Shown here in pieces: positions 39,078 through 47,004 of a stretch of DNA of 48,868 nucleotides. Source of the stretch: Candidatus Aquivivens invisus. GTDB taxonomy: Bacteria; Omnitrophota; Gorgyraeia; Aquiviventales; Aquiviventaceae. Location: NCBI GenBank assembly GCA_001804415.1, contig MHGA01000014.1, positions 1 through 48,868 of the forward strand, in the 5' to 3' direction. How positions within the stretch are numbered: position 1 is the stretch's first letter; every line of letters begins with the position of its first letter. The translations under genes were made by a program, and so were the position numbers. The notes beneath the pieces are model-generated. The model worked only from the letters and a program-made list of their open reading frames with translations, searched no databases and was not told the DNA's origin.

Positions 39078-39155
39078 TTTTTCCCCGCCGATAGCGGGGA
39101 AAAATGCCCCCGCATCTTTGATTTGCTTCGCGTAGTGAAGCAAATCAGCTGGGGC
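39078..39155. repeat. Two-hairpin element, copy A
   Basis: Starts directly after the tmRNA CCA. Hairpin 1: TTTTTCCCCGC with GCGGGGAAAAA. After one base, hairpin 2: GCCCC (39106-39110) with GGGGC (39151-39155), an internal bulge with ATCTT, then TGATTTGCTTC (39119-39129) with GAAGCAAATCA (39137-39147). Copies B (46753-46831) and C (48081-48163) share the layout with different stem sequences. Confidence 0.85.
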
Positions 39156-39189
39156 AGCCCAGTTTCACTCCTCAAAAAATTCGAACTTG

Positions 39190-39978
39190 ATGAAGAAAGT
39201 CTTGCGCCGCGCGGCCGCCACGGCCTCGGTGGGTCTGTTGGTGGTTGCAGCCGGATGCGCGGCGACTCCAGTGGCTCCCCGCCTGACGGCGACCGCTTCG
39301 CGTCCTCTGGTCAGCCCCGGCCTGGTGCCCGTGCGAGCGATCGTGATCGACGCCGGACACGGCGGCAAGGATCCGGGCGCCAGCCACTACGGCCTGCGGG
39401 AGAAAACCTTCACCCTCGACATCGCCCGCCGCCTCCGGGATGAGCTGGCGGCCTCAGGCTTCTCCGTGACCATGACCCGCGATCGCGACGAGTTTCTCGC
39501 CTTATCGCGCCGTCCCTCCCTCGCCAATCGCCTGCAAGCCGACCTCTTCGTCAGCATCCACGTGAATGCCAATCACCGGCGTCACGTCTCAGGGGTGGAG
39601 GTGTACTACCCGAGGCAATCGGTGATTGACGCCACGGGGGCGCTGCCGCCCAGGGTCCACACGGAGGAGGTCGCCTCGCTCACCGCCGGCGTGCGGCATA
39701 TCCTGTGGGACCTGGTCCTCTCTCGAAGCCGCCGGAAGTCCGCGACCATGGCTCGCCACATCTGCCGCACCATGCAGGCTCGTCTCGGGGTGCGGTGCCG
39801 CGGGACCCACGGCGCGCGATTCGTCGTCCTGCGGGAGGCGTGGATGCCGGCCGTCCTGGTGGAAGTGGGTTATGTCAGCAATCGCCAGGAAGCGCAGCAG
39901 CTCAGCCGCAGCGCCTACCGGCAGACCATTGCGAAGGCGATCGCCGAAGGGATCGTCGCGTACACGAGTCATCTATGA
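39190..39978 (+). CDS. N-acetylmuramoyl-L-alanine amidase (Amidase_3), lipoprotein
   Basis: 262 residues. Basic start, hydrophobic segment and lipobox VAAGC (cysteine near residue 23), so it is probably a lipoprotein acting in the periplasm. AmiC-type zinc amidase: IVIDAGHGGKDPGA, glutamate in LREKTFTLDIA, SIHVNANHR and the catalytic glutamate in AVLVEVGYVSN. It cuts the MurNAc-L-Ala bond, as in daughter-cell separation. ATG 39190 is preferred over TTG 39187. No ribosome binding site is evident. It overlaps murI by ATGA. Confidence 0.92.
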   Translation: MKKVLRRAAATASVGLLVVAAGCAATPVAPRLTATASRPLVSPGLVPVRAIVIDAGHGGKDPGASHYGLREKTFTLDIARRLRDELAASGFSVTMTRDRDEFLALSRRPSLANRLQADLFVSIHVNANHRRHVSGVEVYYPRQSVIDATGALPPRVHTEEVASLTAGVRHILWDLVLSRSRRKSATMARHICRTMQARLGVRCRGTHGARFVVLREAWMPAVLVEVGYVSNRQEAQQLSRSAYRQTIAKAIAEGIVAYTSHL

Positions 39979-40790
39979 GCGCGGTGCGAAAACCCATCGG
40001 GGTGTTTGATTCCGGGATCGGGGGCCTGACGCTCGTGAAGGCCCTGGTGGAGGAGCTGCCCTCGGAATCGGTGGTCTATTTCGGCGACACGGCCCGCGTC
40101 CCCTATGGCACCAAATCGAAATCGACGATCGTGCGCTTCTCCCTGGAGAACGTCGAGTTCCTGCTGCGCTTTGACGTGAAGTGCATCGTCGTGGCCTGCA
40201 ACACCTCCTCGTCCTGGGCCTTGCCGACCCTGCGGAAATACTTCAAAGTCCCGATCATCGGCGTCATCCGTCCCGGCGCCATGGCGGCATCACGGCGCAC
40301 CCGGAACAAACGGGTGGGGGTCATCGGGACGCGGGCCACCGTCGAGAGCCGGGCCTACGAGACGGCGCTCGCCCGCCTCGACCCCGCCATCACGGTGTCG
40401 TCGCAAAGCTGCCCGCTGTTCGTCCCGTTGGTGGAAGCGGGATGGTTGAACGGCGCGGTCTGCCGCCTGGTCACCGAGCAGTACCTCGAACCCCTGAAGC
40501 AGCAGGGCATCGACACCTTGATCATGGGCTGCACCCACTATCCCTTATTGGCGCCGACCGTCGGGCAAGTCATGGGTGAGGGGGTGACGCTCATCGACTC
40601 GGCCAAGGAGACGGTGGCCGAGGTGCGGGGGATGCTGATGGGCCAGGACCTCTTGTGCGATCAGCACCTCAAGCCCCGCTATCGGTTTTTCGTGACGGAT
40701 GAAGCCGATCATTTCACGCAGCTTGGGGAGCAGTTCCTGGGCCGGTCGATCCGATCCGTGGAGCGGGTCAACTACCGCTATGCGTCCTGA
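39975..40790 (+). CDS. murI: Glutamate racemase
   Basis: 271 residues. Makes D-glutamate for peptidoglycan. Both catalytic cysteines are present: C75 in VACNTSS and C186 in [20 protein letters not shown] and [11 protein letters not shown] are conserved. ATG overlaps the amidase stop as ATGA; the gene overlaps rph by 11 bp. The order amidase-murI-rph-rdgB recurs in several bacterial groups. Confidence 0.96.
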   Translation: MSAVRKPIGVFDSGIGGLTLVKALVEELPSESVVYFGDTARVPYGTKSKSTIVRFSLENVEFLLRFDVKCIVVACNTSSSWALPTLRKYFKVPIIGVIRPGAMAASRRTRNKRVGVIGTRATVESRAYETALARLDPAITVSSQSCPLFVPLVEAGWLNGAVCRLVTEQYLEPLKQQGIDTLIMGCTHYPLLAPTVGQVMGEGVTLIDSAKETVAEVRGMLMGQDLLCDQHLKPRYRFFVTDEADHFTQLGEQFLGRSIRSVERVNYRYAS

Positions 40791-41517
40791 CCATCGTCGA
40801 GCCGATCAGGTGCGTCCCGTGAAGCTGACGCGCCGCGCGCTGAAATACGCGGAGGGTTCCTGCCTGGTGGAGTGGGGCGACACCAAGGTGCTCTGTGCCG
40901 CGACGGTGGAGGAATCGGTCCCCTCCTTCCTCAAAGGGTCCGGCACCGGCTGGGTGACGGCCGAGTACGGCATGCTCCCACGCTCAAGCCACCAGCGGAT
41001 CGCCCGCGAGTCGTCGAGAGGAAAAATCGGCGGCCGCACGCACGAGATCCAGCGGCTCATCGGCCGCAGCCTGCGGGCCGTGATGGATCTGCCCCGGCTC
41101 GGGGAACGATCGATCTGGCTCGATTGCGACGTCCTGCAGGCTGACGGCGGCACACGGTGCGCGAGTATCACCGGCAGCTTCGTCGCGCTGATCGACTGCC
41201 TGCGCGCCCTGCGAAAGACCGGCGCGTTGAGGTCGATGCCGGTCAAAGATTTTGTCGGCGCGGTCAGCGTCGGGATCGTGGGAGGCGCGGCGCGCGTCGA
41301 TCTGTGTTATGCGGAAGATTCGAAGGCCGACGTGGACATGAACCTCGTCATGACCGGGCGCGGCGCATTTGTCGAGATCCAGGGGACCGCCGAACACCAA
41401 CCCTTTCGCCAAGCCGACCTGACGCAGTTGCTGCGACTCGGTCAAGCCGCCATCCGGCAGCTCATCGCGCTGCAGCGCCGCGCCCTCGGCATCCGCACCC
41501 TCCGCGAGCTCTCGTGA
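40780..41517 (+). CDS. rph: Ribonuclease PH
   Basis: 245 residues. Phosphate-dependent 3' exoribonuclease for tRNA 3' trimming. Motifs: [77 protein letters not shown] and [13 protein letters not shown]. Hexamer-forming fold expected. The stop overlaps the rdgB GTG (GTGA). Confidence 0.96.
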   Translation: MRPDHRRADQVRPVKLTRRALKYAEGSCLVEWGDTKVLCAATVEESVPSFLKGSGTGWVTAEYGMLPRSSHQRIARESSRGKIGGRTHEIQRLIGRSLRAVMDLPRLGERSIWLDCDVLQADGGTRCASITGSFVALIDCLRALRKTGALRSMPVKDFVGAVSVGIVGGAARVDLCYAEDSKADVDMNLVMTGRGAFVEIQGTAEHQPFRQADLTQLLRLGQAAIRQLIALQRRALGIRTLRELS

Positions 41518-42125
41518 ACGTCGTCATCGCCACGCGCAATCCCGAGAAATTCCGCGAGCTCAAAACCCTCCTCGCCGCTCCTCGCCTGAAGGCATTCGCG
41601 CAGGTGCGATGGCGGTCGCTCGAGGACCACCCGTCGCGGCCTTCGGTGCGCGAAGACGCCTCCACGTTCCGCGGCAACGCCGTCAAGAAAGCCAGAGCGA
41701 TCGCCCGATTCACCCACTGCCTGGCTCTCGCGGATGATTCCGGACTGGAGGTTGAGGCATTGGGCGGTGGACCCGGCGTGCGATCCGCGCGCTTTGCCGG
41801 ACGGCACGGCGACAACGCGGCCAATAACGCGAAGGTGCTGCGGTTGCTGCGCGGTGTGGCGGCGTCTCGGCGAGGCGCGCAGTTCCGATGCGTCTTAGCG
41901 CTCGCCGGCCCGCGCGGCCTCCTGGCTGTCACGGAGGGTATCTGGCGGGGGCGCGTGGCGGAAGCGCCGGCGGGTCGACGCGGCTTCGGCTACGACCCGA
42001 TCTTTTTCCTGCCGCGGCTTGGAAAAACCTCCGCGCAGCTAGCGCCGGCGTTGAAGAACCGGCTCAGCCATCGCGGGCACGCCGCGCGCGCGATGCGTCG
42101 CCACCTCCTCCGCCTCCTGACGTGA
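41514..42125 (+). CDS. rdgB: XTP/dITP diphosphatase
   Basis: 203 residues. House-cleaning enzyme that hydrolyses non-canonical purine NTPs. [42 protein letters not shown] and [11 protein letters not shown] are family motifs. GTG start overlaps the rph stop. The C-terminus is slightly arginine-rich ([14 protein letters not shown]). It ends the operon and converges on the AsmA-like gene across heptanucleotide repeats. Confidence 0.95.
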   Translation: MNVVIATRNPEKFRELKTLLAAPRLKAFAQVRWRSLEDHPSRPSVREDASTFRGNAVKKARAIARFTHCLALADDSGLEVEALGGGPGVRSARFAGRHGDNAANNAKVLRLLRGVAASRRGAQFRCVLALAGPRGLLAVTEGIWRGRVAEAPAGRRGFGYDPIFFLPRLGKTSAQLAPALKNRLSHRGHAARAMRRHLLRLLT

Positions 42126-42129
42126 GCTC

Positions 42130-42182
42130 GAAGTTCGAAGCGTGAAGTTCGAAGCGCGGCACTTCGAACTTCGAACTTTGAA
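42130..42182. repeat. Inverted heptanucleotide repeat arrays (GAAGTTC family)
   Basis: Left: GAAGTTC, GAAGCGT, GAAGTTC, GAAGCGC (42130-42157). Right: CTTCGAA, CTTCGAA, CTTTGAA (42162-42182). They form a long hairpin between the convergent rdgB and AsmA-like genes and could act as a terminator. The unit matches the one at 3019-3040. Confidence 0.85.
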
Positions 42183-42198
42183 CTGTGGACTGGGACAG

Positions 42199-44598
42199 TT
42201 AAAAGAGCTGGGGCAGGAGCTGGTTGAGGAGCTGGTCGAGGCTGACTTCAAACTTGTAGTCCGGTTTGTCGATCGTCCCCCCGATGTGGTGCCGGCCGAT
42301 CATGCGCCGCAGCCGTTCCAGCCCGCCCATCGCCTGCAAGACCGTGCTCGACAGAGTGGACGTCGTGGACGACTCTAGGACGAGCTGCTCCGACAACTCC
42401 GGCTCGACGGTGAGGTCAAGCGTCTTGTCCAACCCGACCGACCCGCGGACGTAGAGGGCGATCGGTTCGGTCCCCGCCATCGCTCCCAGCCGGAGATCCT
42501 CGGTGACGAACCGTTGTTGGCTGAGACGCCATTGGCCGGCGATCGAGGTGATCTCCGCGCGTCGCAGCGATGACAGCCCTAAGTGCTCCCCGAGCATGCC
42601 GAAGAGGCCCCCCAAGACTTTGTCCAACAGGGGCAGGTTCGCCAGCCGCTCTCCTGTCGCGTTGATCCAGCCCTCGCCGCGCACCGACGCGCCGTGGCCC
42701 TCTTCGCCGGAGAGCGTGAGATGCGCGGATGCCGCGCCGCTGACTCCTCGGTTCTGCCAGGCGGGAACCGAGGCGGCGACCTGAGCCAGGTCGATACTCG
42801 TGACGTCAGCCTTCAGGAAGAATGAGGACGGCTGCTGGGCATGGTTCAGCGAGTATTCCCCGACCACCAGGCCGCCGGCCACGACGGTTCGGGAGGATTC
42901 GACGACCAGCCGCCGATCGGCTTGCTGAATCGTCAGGTGCAGCTCTTGCACCGCAACACCTCGGATGCGCAAGCCTTGAGCACGGAGCGAGCCGCCTAAC
43001 GTCAAGCCCGTCACGTCATTGCGCGGCCCCACGGCCCGCAGCCGAAATCCCACATCCCCCTGGATAGCCCAGTCATGAAGCTGATCCAGATTGACCCACG
43101 GCAGATGATCCACATCCGCCGGGTCGATCGTCCCGGAGAGGATCAGATCCACCGCGCCGGTCTCAAACGGGCTGATTTCCCCTCGGACATCGACCATCGA
43201 GCCGCGCAGCACCAAGCGGCTGCCTGCCTCCACGTCGAGCCGATCCGGACGTCGGACAGCGAGCAGTGTCACCGTCAGATCCTGGGCCTTCAGCTCACCG
43301 TCAATGTGAGGCGCGGCGGGCCACTCCGTCATCGTCGCGCGGACCTGCACCGGCACCTGCTTGTAGGTGAAGGTCAGGTCGTCGGTGGTGAGGGCGGCAT
43401 TCGAGCCTCGGATGGTCCCTTGCAGATGTTGGAGCGGGTCCGTCAGCGGCTGCATGGTCACGCTCGCCTGCGTGAGTTTCGCTTCGGCTTGCCACTGGAC
43501 GTCGGGGAGACGGCCCTGGATGCGGGCGCTTGCTTGCACCGTTCCAGCCGCCTGCTGAATCGCGTGTCCCTCCGGCAGCGCGGAGCGCACCAACGCCAAA
43601 TCCGCCTGCCCGGAGGCCGTGAGGTTGACCGTTGGTGGAGAGGTCAACGTCGCGGTGCCGTGCATCGAGAGTGCCGCGCCTTGCGTGGCGGCGGAGAGCG
43701 AAGCGATGGTGAGCTGTCTGGCGAGGTGATCGTACTGCAGGCGCGCCTCAATCTGTTCAAGGCGGTTGGGCCAGCGAGGGACGGTGACGGCGCCGTTGCG
43801 GATGACGGCCTGCGCCATCACCTCCACCAGGGACCAGTCGCGAACCGGGCCGCGGCACACAAGCTGCAGCTCAACGGTTCCTGCGGGTTGCCAAGAGGCG
43901 ACGGCGCCGAGCAGGCGGGCAGGCACGGACGACACCTCGCCGCGGGTCTGCAGGAACAGGTCGGCGGTGGGGCGTGGCGTCTCCAGCGCATCGATCGTCC
44001 CGCCGAGCTGCCAGGGGAACGAGAACGTCGTGCCCTGCAGGCGCTCAATGACCGCTCGCTGGTTGTTCAGCGCAAACAGTCCTTTGAGATCGCGCACCTC
44101 CCACGGAGGATCGCCGGATGTCCATTGGTCCGGCAGGCGTTGCGCCAATTCGGGAATCATCTCCTTCACGGAGATCTTCGACATCTGAATCGCCGCCTGC
44201 AGCGCCTGAGATCGCGGGTGGAAGGATCCTCCGAGCACGACGTGGGTGGGAACAGGAGCGCGAAGATCGGCCTCCAGGCGAAAGGCGATTGAGCGCAGCC
44301 ACAGGGACTTCCACAGGCCGAGCTGAAGCGATCCCGTCGGGGCATAGAGCCAGAGGGTGCGCGTGGTTTCATCAAACGCGCTGACCTCTTTCAACACCAA
44401 TCCCCGCCACAGGGAATACCGCAGCGAGCCGATGGTCACATCGAGCGGGAGGCGTTCTTCGAGCCGGGCTTCCAACCACGCCTTGCCCTTGGTGGGAATC
44501 CACGTGGCGAGCCACACGCTGAAGGCCGCCGACACGACGGTGACCACCACGAGCACCGCCAGGGTGGTGCGGATGAGCATGCGAGAGACGCGCTGCAT
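42199..44598 (-). CDS. AsmA-like envelope protein
   Basis: 799 residues. One N-terminal membrane helix (about 8-33) followed by a long beta-rich periplasmic part with repeated segments of the AsmA/YhdP type (LTLGGSLRAQGLRIRGVAVQELHLTI) and a C-terminal AsmA_2-like block (GEGWINATGERLANLPLLDKVLG...). Such bridge-like proteins are thought to move phospholipids between membranes. ATG 44598 (MQRVS) is chosen because the earlier ATG at 44613 overlaps a TATAAT hexamer. Confidence 0.82.
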   Translation of the reverse strand: MQRVSRMLIRTTLAVLVVVTVVSAAFSVWLATWIPTKGKAWLEARLEERLPLDVTIGSLRYSLWRGLVLKEVSAFDETTRTLWLYAPTGSLQLGLWKSLWLRSIAFRLEADLRAPVPTHVVLGGSFHPRSQALQAAIQMSKISVKEMIPELAQRLPDQWTSGDPPWEVRDLKGLFALNNQRAVIERLQGTTFSFPWQLGGTIDALETPRPTADLFLQTRGEVSSVPARLLGAVASWQPAGTVELQLVCRGPVRDWSLVEVMAQAVIRNGAVTVPRWPNRLEQIEARLQYDHLARQLTIASLSAATQGAALSMHGTATLTSPPTVNLTASGQADLALVRSALPEGHAIQQAAGTVQASARIQGRLPDVQWQAEAKLTQASVTMQPLTDPLQHLQGTIRGSNAALTTDDLTFTYKQVPVQVRATMTEWPAAPHIDGELKAQDLTVTLLAVRRPDRLDVEAGSRLVLRGSMVDVRGEISPFETGAVDLILSGTIDPADVDHLPWVNLDQLHDWAIQGDVGFRLRAVGPRNDVTGLTLGGSLRAQGLRIRGVAVQELHLTIQQADRRLVVESSRTVVAGGLVVGEYSLNHAQQPSSFFLKADVTSIDLAQVAASVPAWQNRGVSGAASAHLTLSGEEGHGASVRGEGWINATGERLANLPLLDKVLGGLFGMLGEHLGLSSLRRAEITSIAGQWRLSQQRFVTEDLRLGAMAGTEPIALYVRGSVGLDKTLDLTVEPELSEQLVLESSTTSTLSSTVLQAMGGLERLRRMIGRHHIGGTIDKPDYKFEVSLDQLLNQLLPQLF

Positions 44599-44611
44599 GG
44601 TAGACTTTACC

Positions 44612-44617
44612 ATTATA
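44612..44617 (-). promoter_or_regulatory. -10 box before the AsmA-like gene
   Basis: Minus-strand consensus TATAAT at 44612-44617, 13 bp before ATG 44598; no clear -35 hexamer. A short palindrome GGTA-GACTT-TACC fills the interval. Confidence 0.5.
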
Positions 44618-44653
44618 TCGCTTCACTGTTACAATGACGCGAAAACAGTGGCA

Positions 44654-44738
44654 ACTAGTGGCTAGTGGCTAGTGACTGGCGAAAGACGAAACATGTTTCT
44701 TGCTTTTCACTAGTCACTAGTCACTAGTCACTCTTCAC
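44654..44738. repeat. Inverted heptanucleotide repeat arrays (TAGTCAC family)
   Basis: Left: ACTAGTG, GCTAGTG, GCTAGTG (44654-44674). Right: TTTTCAC, three TAGTCAC, TCTTCAC (44704-44738). The arms are complementary and end 8 bp before tRNA-Pro. Confidence 0.9.
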
Positions 44739-44746
44739 TGATCTTT

Positions 44747-44821
44747 CGGGGCGTGGCTCAGCTTGGCTAGAGCGCCACGTTTGGGACGTGGAGGTCCTGG
44801 GTTCGAATCCCAGCGCCCCGA
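44747..44821 (+). tRNA. tRNA-Pro (anticodon TGG)
   Basis: Acceptor CGGGGCG pairs CGCCCCG, discriminator A at 44821, CCA not encoded. Anticodon arm CCACG-TTTGGGA-CGTGG. T-loop TTCGAAT. Flanked on both sides by heptanucleotide arrays. Confidence 0.96.
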
Positions 44822-44832
44822 CTATTCCTTGT

Positions 44833-44917
44833 TGTGTAATGTTAGAAGTGTAATGTGTAATGAACGAATCGGAACTGATGCGTGTGCCATTACACGTTAC
44901 ACATGTCACATTACACA
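44833..44917. repeat. Inverted heptanucleotide repeat arrays (TGTGTAA family) between two tRNAs
   Basis: Left: TGTGTAA, TGTTAGA, AGTGTAA, TGTGTAA, TGAACGA. Right: TTACACG, TTACACA, TGTCACA, TTACACA (44890-44917). Same family as 26441-26514. Confidence 0.88.
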
Positions 44918-44925
44918 ATTTTTAA

Positions 44926-44999
44926 GCGCCTGTAGCTCAACAGGACAGAGCAGTGGGTTTCTAACCCATGGGTTGGGGGTTCGAGTCCCTCCAGGCGCA
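44926..44999 (+). tRNA. tRNA-Arg (anticodon TCT)
   Basis: Acceptor GCGCCTG pairs CAGGCGC, discriminator A at 44999, no encoded CCA. Anticodon loop TTTCTAA gives TCT, reading AGA and AGG. The last 18 bases recur 149 bp downstream. Confidence 0.95.
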
Positions 45000-45130
45000 T
45001 CTTACTTCAGCAGGACTCGAAGGGAGCCGCGACTTCTTTTGATTCACGTCAGCGCGACGAATAGAAGCGCTGGCCTTCCTTAGGAGCGGCGGGTGGACGA
45101 CCCGAAGTGAGCGAAGCGAACGGAGGGCGC

Positions 45131-45148
45131 CGAGTCCCTCCAGGCGCA
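45131..45148 (+). repeat. Duplicated 3' end of tRNA-Arg
   Basis: CGAGTCCCTCCAGGCGCA is identical to the last 18 bases of tRNA-Arg (44982-44999), ending at the same discriminator base. The 131 bp between show no gene; they contain short inverted segments. This looks like an att-type duplication or the remnant of a second tRNA. Confidence 0.75.
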
Positions 45149-45158
45149 CCTCCTTTGC

Positions 45159-46433
45159 ATGCGAAGACCCCTCTCTTGGTTTGAACGGCTGAGCGTGTGG
45201 GTCGGCCTGCCGCTCCTGCTCTGCTACGGCGCCCTCTGGCTGGCGCTGCCTCGCTGGGTGGCGCGCGAGCTCACTGAGGCATTCGACGGCCGCCTTTCGA
45301 TCGGGCGCTCGACGCTGCAATTTCCGTTTACGCTGGCACTCTCCCACGTCCACGTCGCAACCGACTCCCCCTCCACCGGCCTTCGATGTGAGCGGATCAC
45401 ACTGAGGCCCCGCTGGTGGTCCTGGCCCCGACGGACGCTCTGGCTGGACGCCGTGGAGGTGGAGCAACCGTCCTTCCACTTCGCTCGCACGAAGGAGGGA
45501 ACCGTGGTGTGGCCGCATGGTGAGTGGGCCGCGCTCGCCCCAGGCGCCTCTCGGTCGTCTGAGCCGGCCTGGCAGGTGATGGTCCGGACCGTGCGCGTCC
45601 TCAACGGGTCAGTGGTGTTTGTCGATCAGCAACCCGCGGTGCCGTTTCGCGGAGCGGTGACGGGCCTGTCGCTCATCGGCGGGCCCTTCGAATGGCCGTT
45701 CCAATCGGCGCAGCGGTCGTTCGCCGTCCAAGCCCAGGTCGGGGGATCGAACCGACTGGCCGCGACGGTCTCGTGTTCTGGGTGGGTGGATTTACATGAC
45801 CGCGGATTGGACGTCTCGTGCCGGTTGGCCCCCTTGCCCCTCGCCGCCTTGGAACCGTACTATGAAGACAACGGCCCGTTACAGGTGCGCGTGTATGATG
45901 CCGCGTTGAAGGCGACCGCGCATCTCGTCTCCAAGTCGAATCAGCTTGACGGGCGGCTGCAGCTTGAGATCGGCCACCTCAGCGAGGCGGATCTGTCGGT
46001 GTTCGGGCGCACCGTGGCGGACGTCAAGCAGCTGGCAGGCGAGAGCCCGCCGGTCTTAAGCGGGGAGGTGCAGATCGCAGGACCTTTGGATCGGCTCGAT
46101 CAATGGGAGTTGACGCTGATTCCGGGCAATGAGATTGTGCGCGACCTCATCAAGCCGCTCCTCGATCGGCGCATCGGCACCATTCCAGTGCGGCTGGGCG
46201 GCCAGGCCATTCCGGTTGGGAGCACGCCGGCCACCGAGGAGGCGATGTCCAGCGTCAGCGCCGGCAGCCAGCAAGTCGAAGAGGCGCTGGAGATCCTCGC
46301 GCCCAGCCAACCCTCCGAACCGTCCCCATCGTCCGCCGAGGTTCCGCCACAGGAGTCCTCGTCGGTGCCGTCGGCACCCGAGATCCCTTCCGCCTCCGAA
46401 GTCCCGACGACCGAGTCAGCGACGACCGAGTAG
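45159..46433 (+). CDS. AsmA/DUF748-like envelope protein
   Basis: 424 residues. N-terminal membrane helix (about 10-32), then a beta-rich part with LDAVEVEQPSFHFARTKEGTV, VRTVRVLNGSVVFVDQQP and LQLEIGHLSEADLSVFG, in the style of DUF748/AsmA proteins, which have been linked to outer membrane maintenance. From about residue 370 to the end it is serine-, proline- and glutamate-rich and disordered. ATG 45159 lies 10 bp after the duplicated tRNA end. Confidence 0.75.
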   Translation: MRRPLSWFERLSVWVGLPLLLCYGALWLALPRWVARELTEAFDGRLSIGRSTLQFPFTLALSHVHVATDSPSTGLRCERITLRPRWWSWPRRTLWLDAVEVEQPSFHFARTKEGTVVWPHGEWAALAPGASRSSEPAWQVMVRTVRVLNGSVVFVDQQPAVPFRGAVTGLSLIGGPFEWPFQSAQRSFAVQAQVGGSNRLAATVSCSGWVDLHDRGLDVSCRLAPLPLAALEPYYEDNGPLQVRVYDAALKATAHLVSKSNQLDGRLQLEIGHLSEADLSVFGRTVADVKQLAGESPPVLSGEVQIAGPLDRLDQWELTLIPGNEIVRDLIKPLLDRRIGTIPVRLGGQAIPVGSTPATEEAMSSVSAGSQQVEEALEILAPSQPSEPSPSSAEVPPQESSSVPSAPEIPSASEVPTTESATTE

Positions 46434-46502
46434 CCTTGGTTGCTCCTCCTCCTCGAATCAGGTAAGATACTACACACCGGCTCCGTCAAAAACCTATCGG
46501 CT

Positions 46503-46542
46503 TGTGTAATGTGTTTACACTTTACACATCAAACATTACACA
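46503..46542. repeat. Heptanucleotide repeats (TGTGTAA family)
   Basis: TGTGTAA and TGTGTTT on the left, TTACACA, TCAAACA and TTACACA on the right. Third locus of this unit, upstream of the tRNA-His region. Confidence 0.8.
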
Positions 46543-46554
46543 CTCCGTTCCCAC

Positions 46555-46643
46555 GGTGGGCGTAGCTCAGTTTCCGCCCCGGCGGATATCCGAGGGGCGG
46601 ATCCGCCCAGCGTCTTGAACGAGGGGGCGGAGGTTAGAGCAGC
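46555..46643 (+). pseudogene. Interrupted tRNA-His copy
   Basis: The first 18 bases (46555-46572) and the next 12 (46632-46643) are identical to the corresponding 30 bases of the intact tRNA-His at 46676. They are split in the D-loop by a 59-bp palindromic insertion (46573-46631). After 46643 the similarity stops, so the 3' half is missing. Not expected to be functional. Confidence 0.85.
46573..46631. repeat. 59-bp palindromic insertion element
   Basis: Ends TCCGCCCC and GGGGGCGGA are inverted repeats, with further inner inverted segments (GGCGGATATCC, GGGGCGGATCCGCC). It interrupts a tRNA copy exactly, with no bases lost and no visible target duplication. Confidence 0.85.
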
Positions 46644-46675
46644 GATTGAGAAGTTGGTTCTTCCTATCTGTTCGT

Positions 46676-46750
46676 GGTGGGCGTAGCTCAGTTGGTTAGA
46701 GCAGCTGGATGTGGCCCAGCAGGTCGCGGGTTCGAGTCCCGTCGCTCACC
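46676..46750 (+). tRNA. tRNA-His (anticodon GTG)
   Basis: Acceptor GTGGGCG pairs CGCTCAC; the additional G at 46676 pairs C at 46750, the G-1:C73 pair that marks tRNA-His. Anticodon arm GCTGG-ATGTGGC-CCAGC. No encoded CCA. Copy B of the two-hairpin element begins 3 bp later. Confidence 0.96.
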
Positions 46751-46752
46751 CG

Positions 46753-46831
46753 TTTTTCTTGCCCGTAGGGCAAGAAAAACGCCCCACCGTCTTTGATTGC
46801 CCTCGATTGAGGAAAGGCAATCAGGTGGGGC
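46753..46831. repeat. Two-hairpin element, copy B
   Basis: Hairpin 1: TTTTTCTTGCCC, GTA, GGGCAAGAAAAA. One base, then hairpin 2: GCCCCACC (46781-46788) with GGTGGGGC (46824-46831), bulge GTCTT, and TGATTGCC with GGCAATCA. Stems differ from copies A and C but stay paired. Confidence 0.85.
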
Positions 46832-46919
46832 CACCGCAGAAAAAACGACGTCACGAAATAGGTAGTGTCCCCGGAATTCGTGCGTGGGGGCTCCTTCGCG
46901 GTGACCTCCGTCAACGACC

Positions 46920-46980
46920 TTGACAGGGCTTGGTCACACAGGCATACTAGTACTGGATGTACATCAAGCGCTTTTGTACA
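46920..46980 (+). promoter_or_regulatory. Promoter and operator-like boxes of the toxin-antitoxin pair
   Basis: TTGACA (46920-46925), 17-bp spacer, CATACT (46943-46948). Two TGTACA palindromes (46958-46963 and 46975-46980) lie 17 bp apart just downstream of the expected start site, a likely binding site for the antitoxin or its complex. Confidence 0.7.
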
Positions 46981-47004
46981 TATTGGATGATAGGGAGGTG
47001 AACG

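Noticed and set aside
44654-44917. CRISPR-like array near the tRNAs
   Set aside because: Units are 7 bp without spacers and occur in mirrored arms; no cas genes are present.
46555-46675. A second functional tRNA before tRNA-His
   Set aside because: Only the first 30 bases match and they are split by an insertion; anticodon and T arms are missing.
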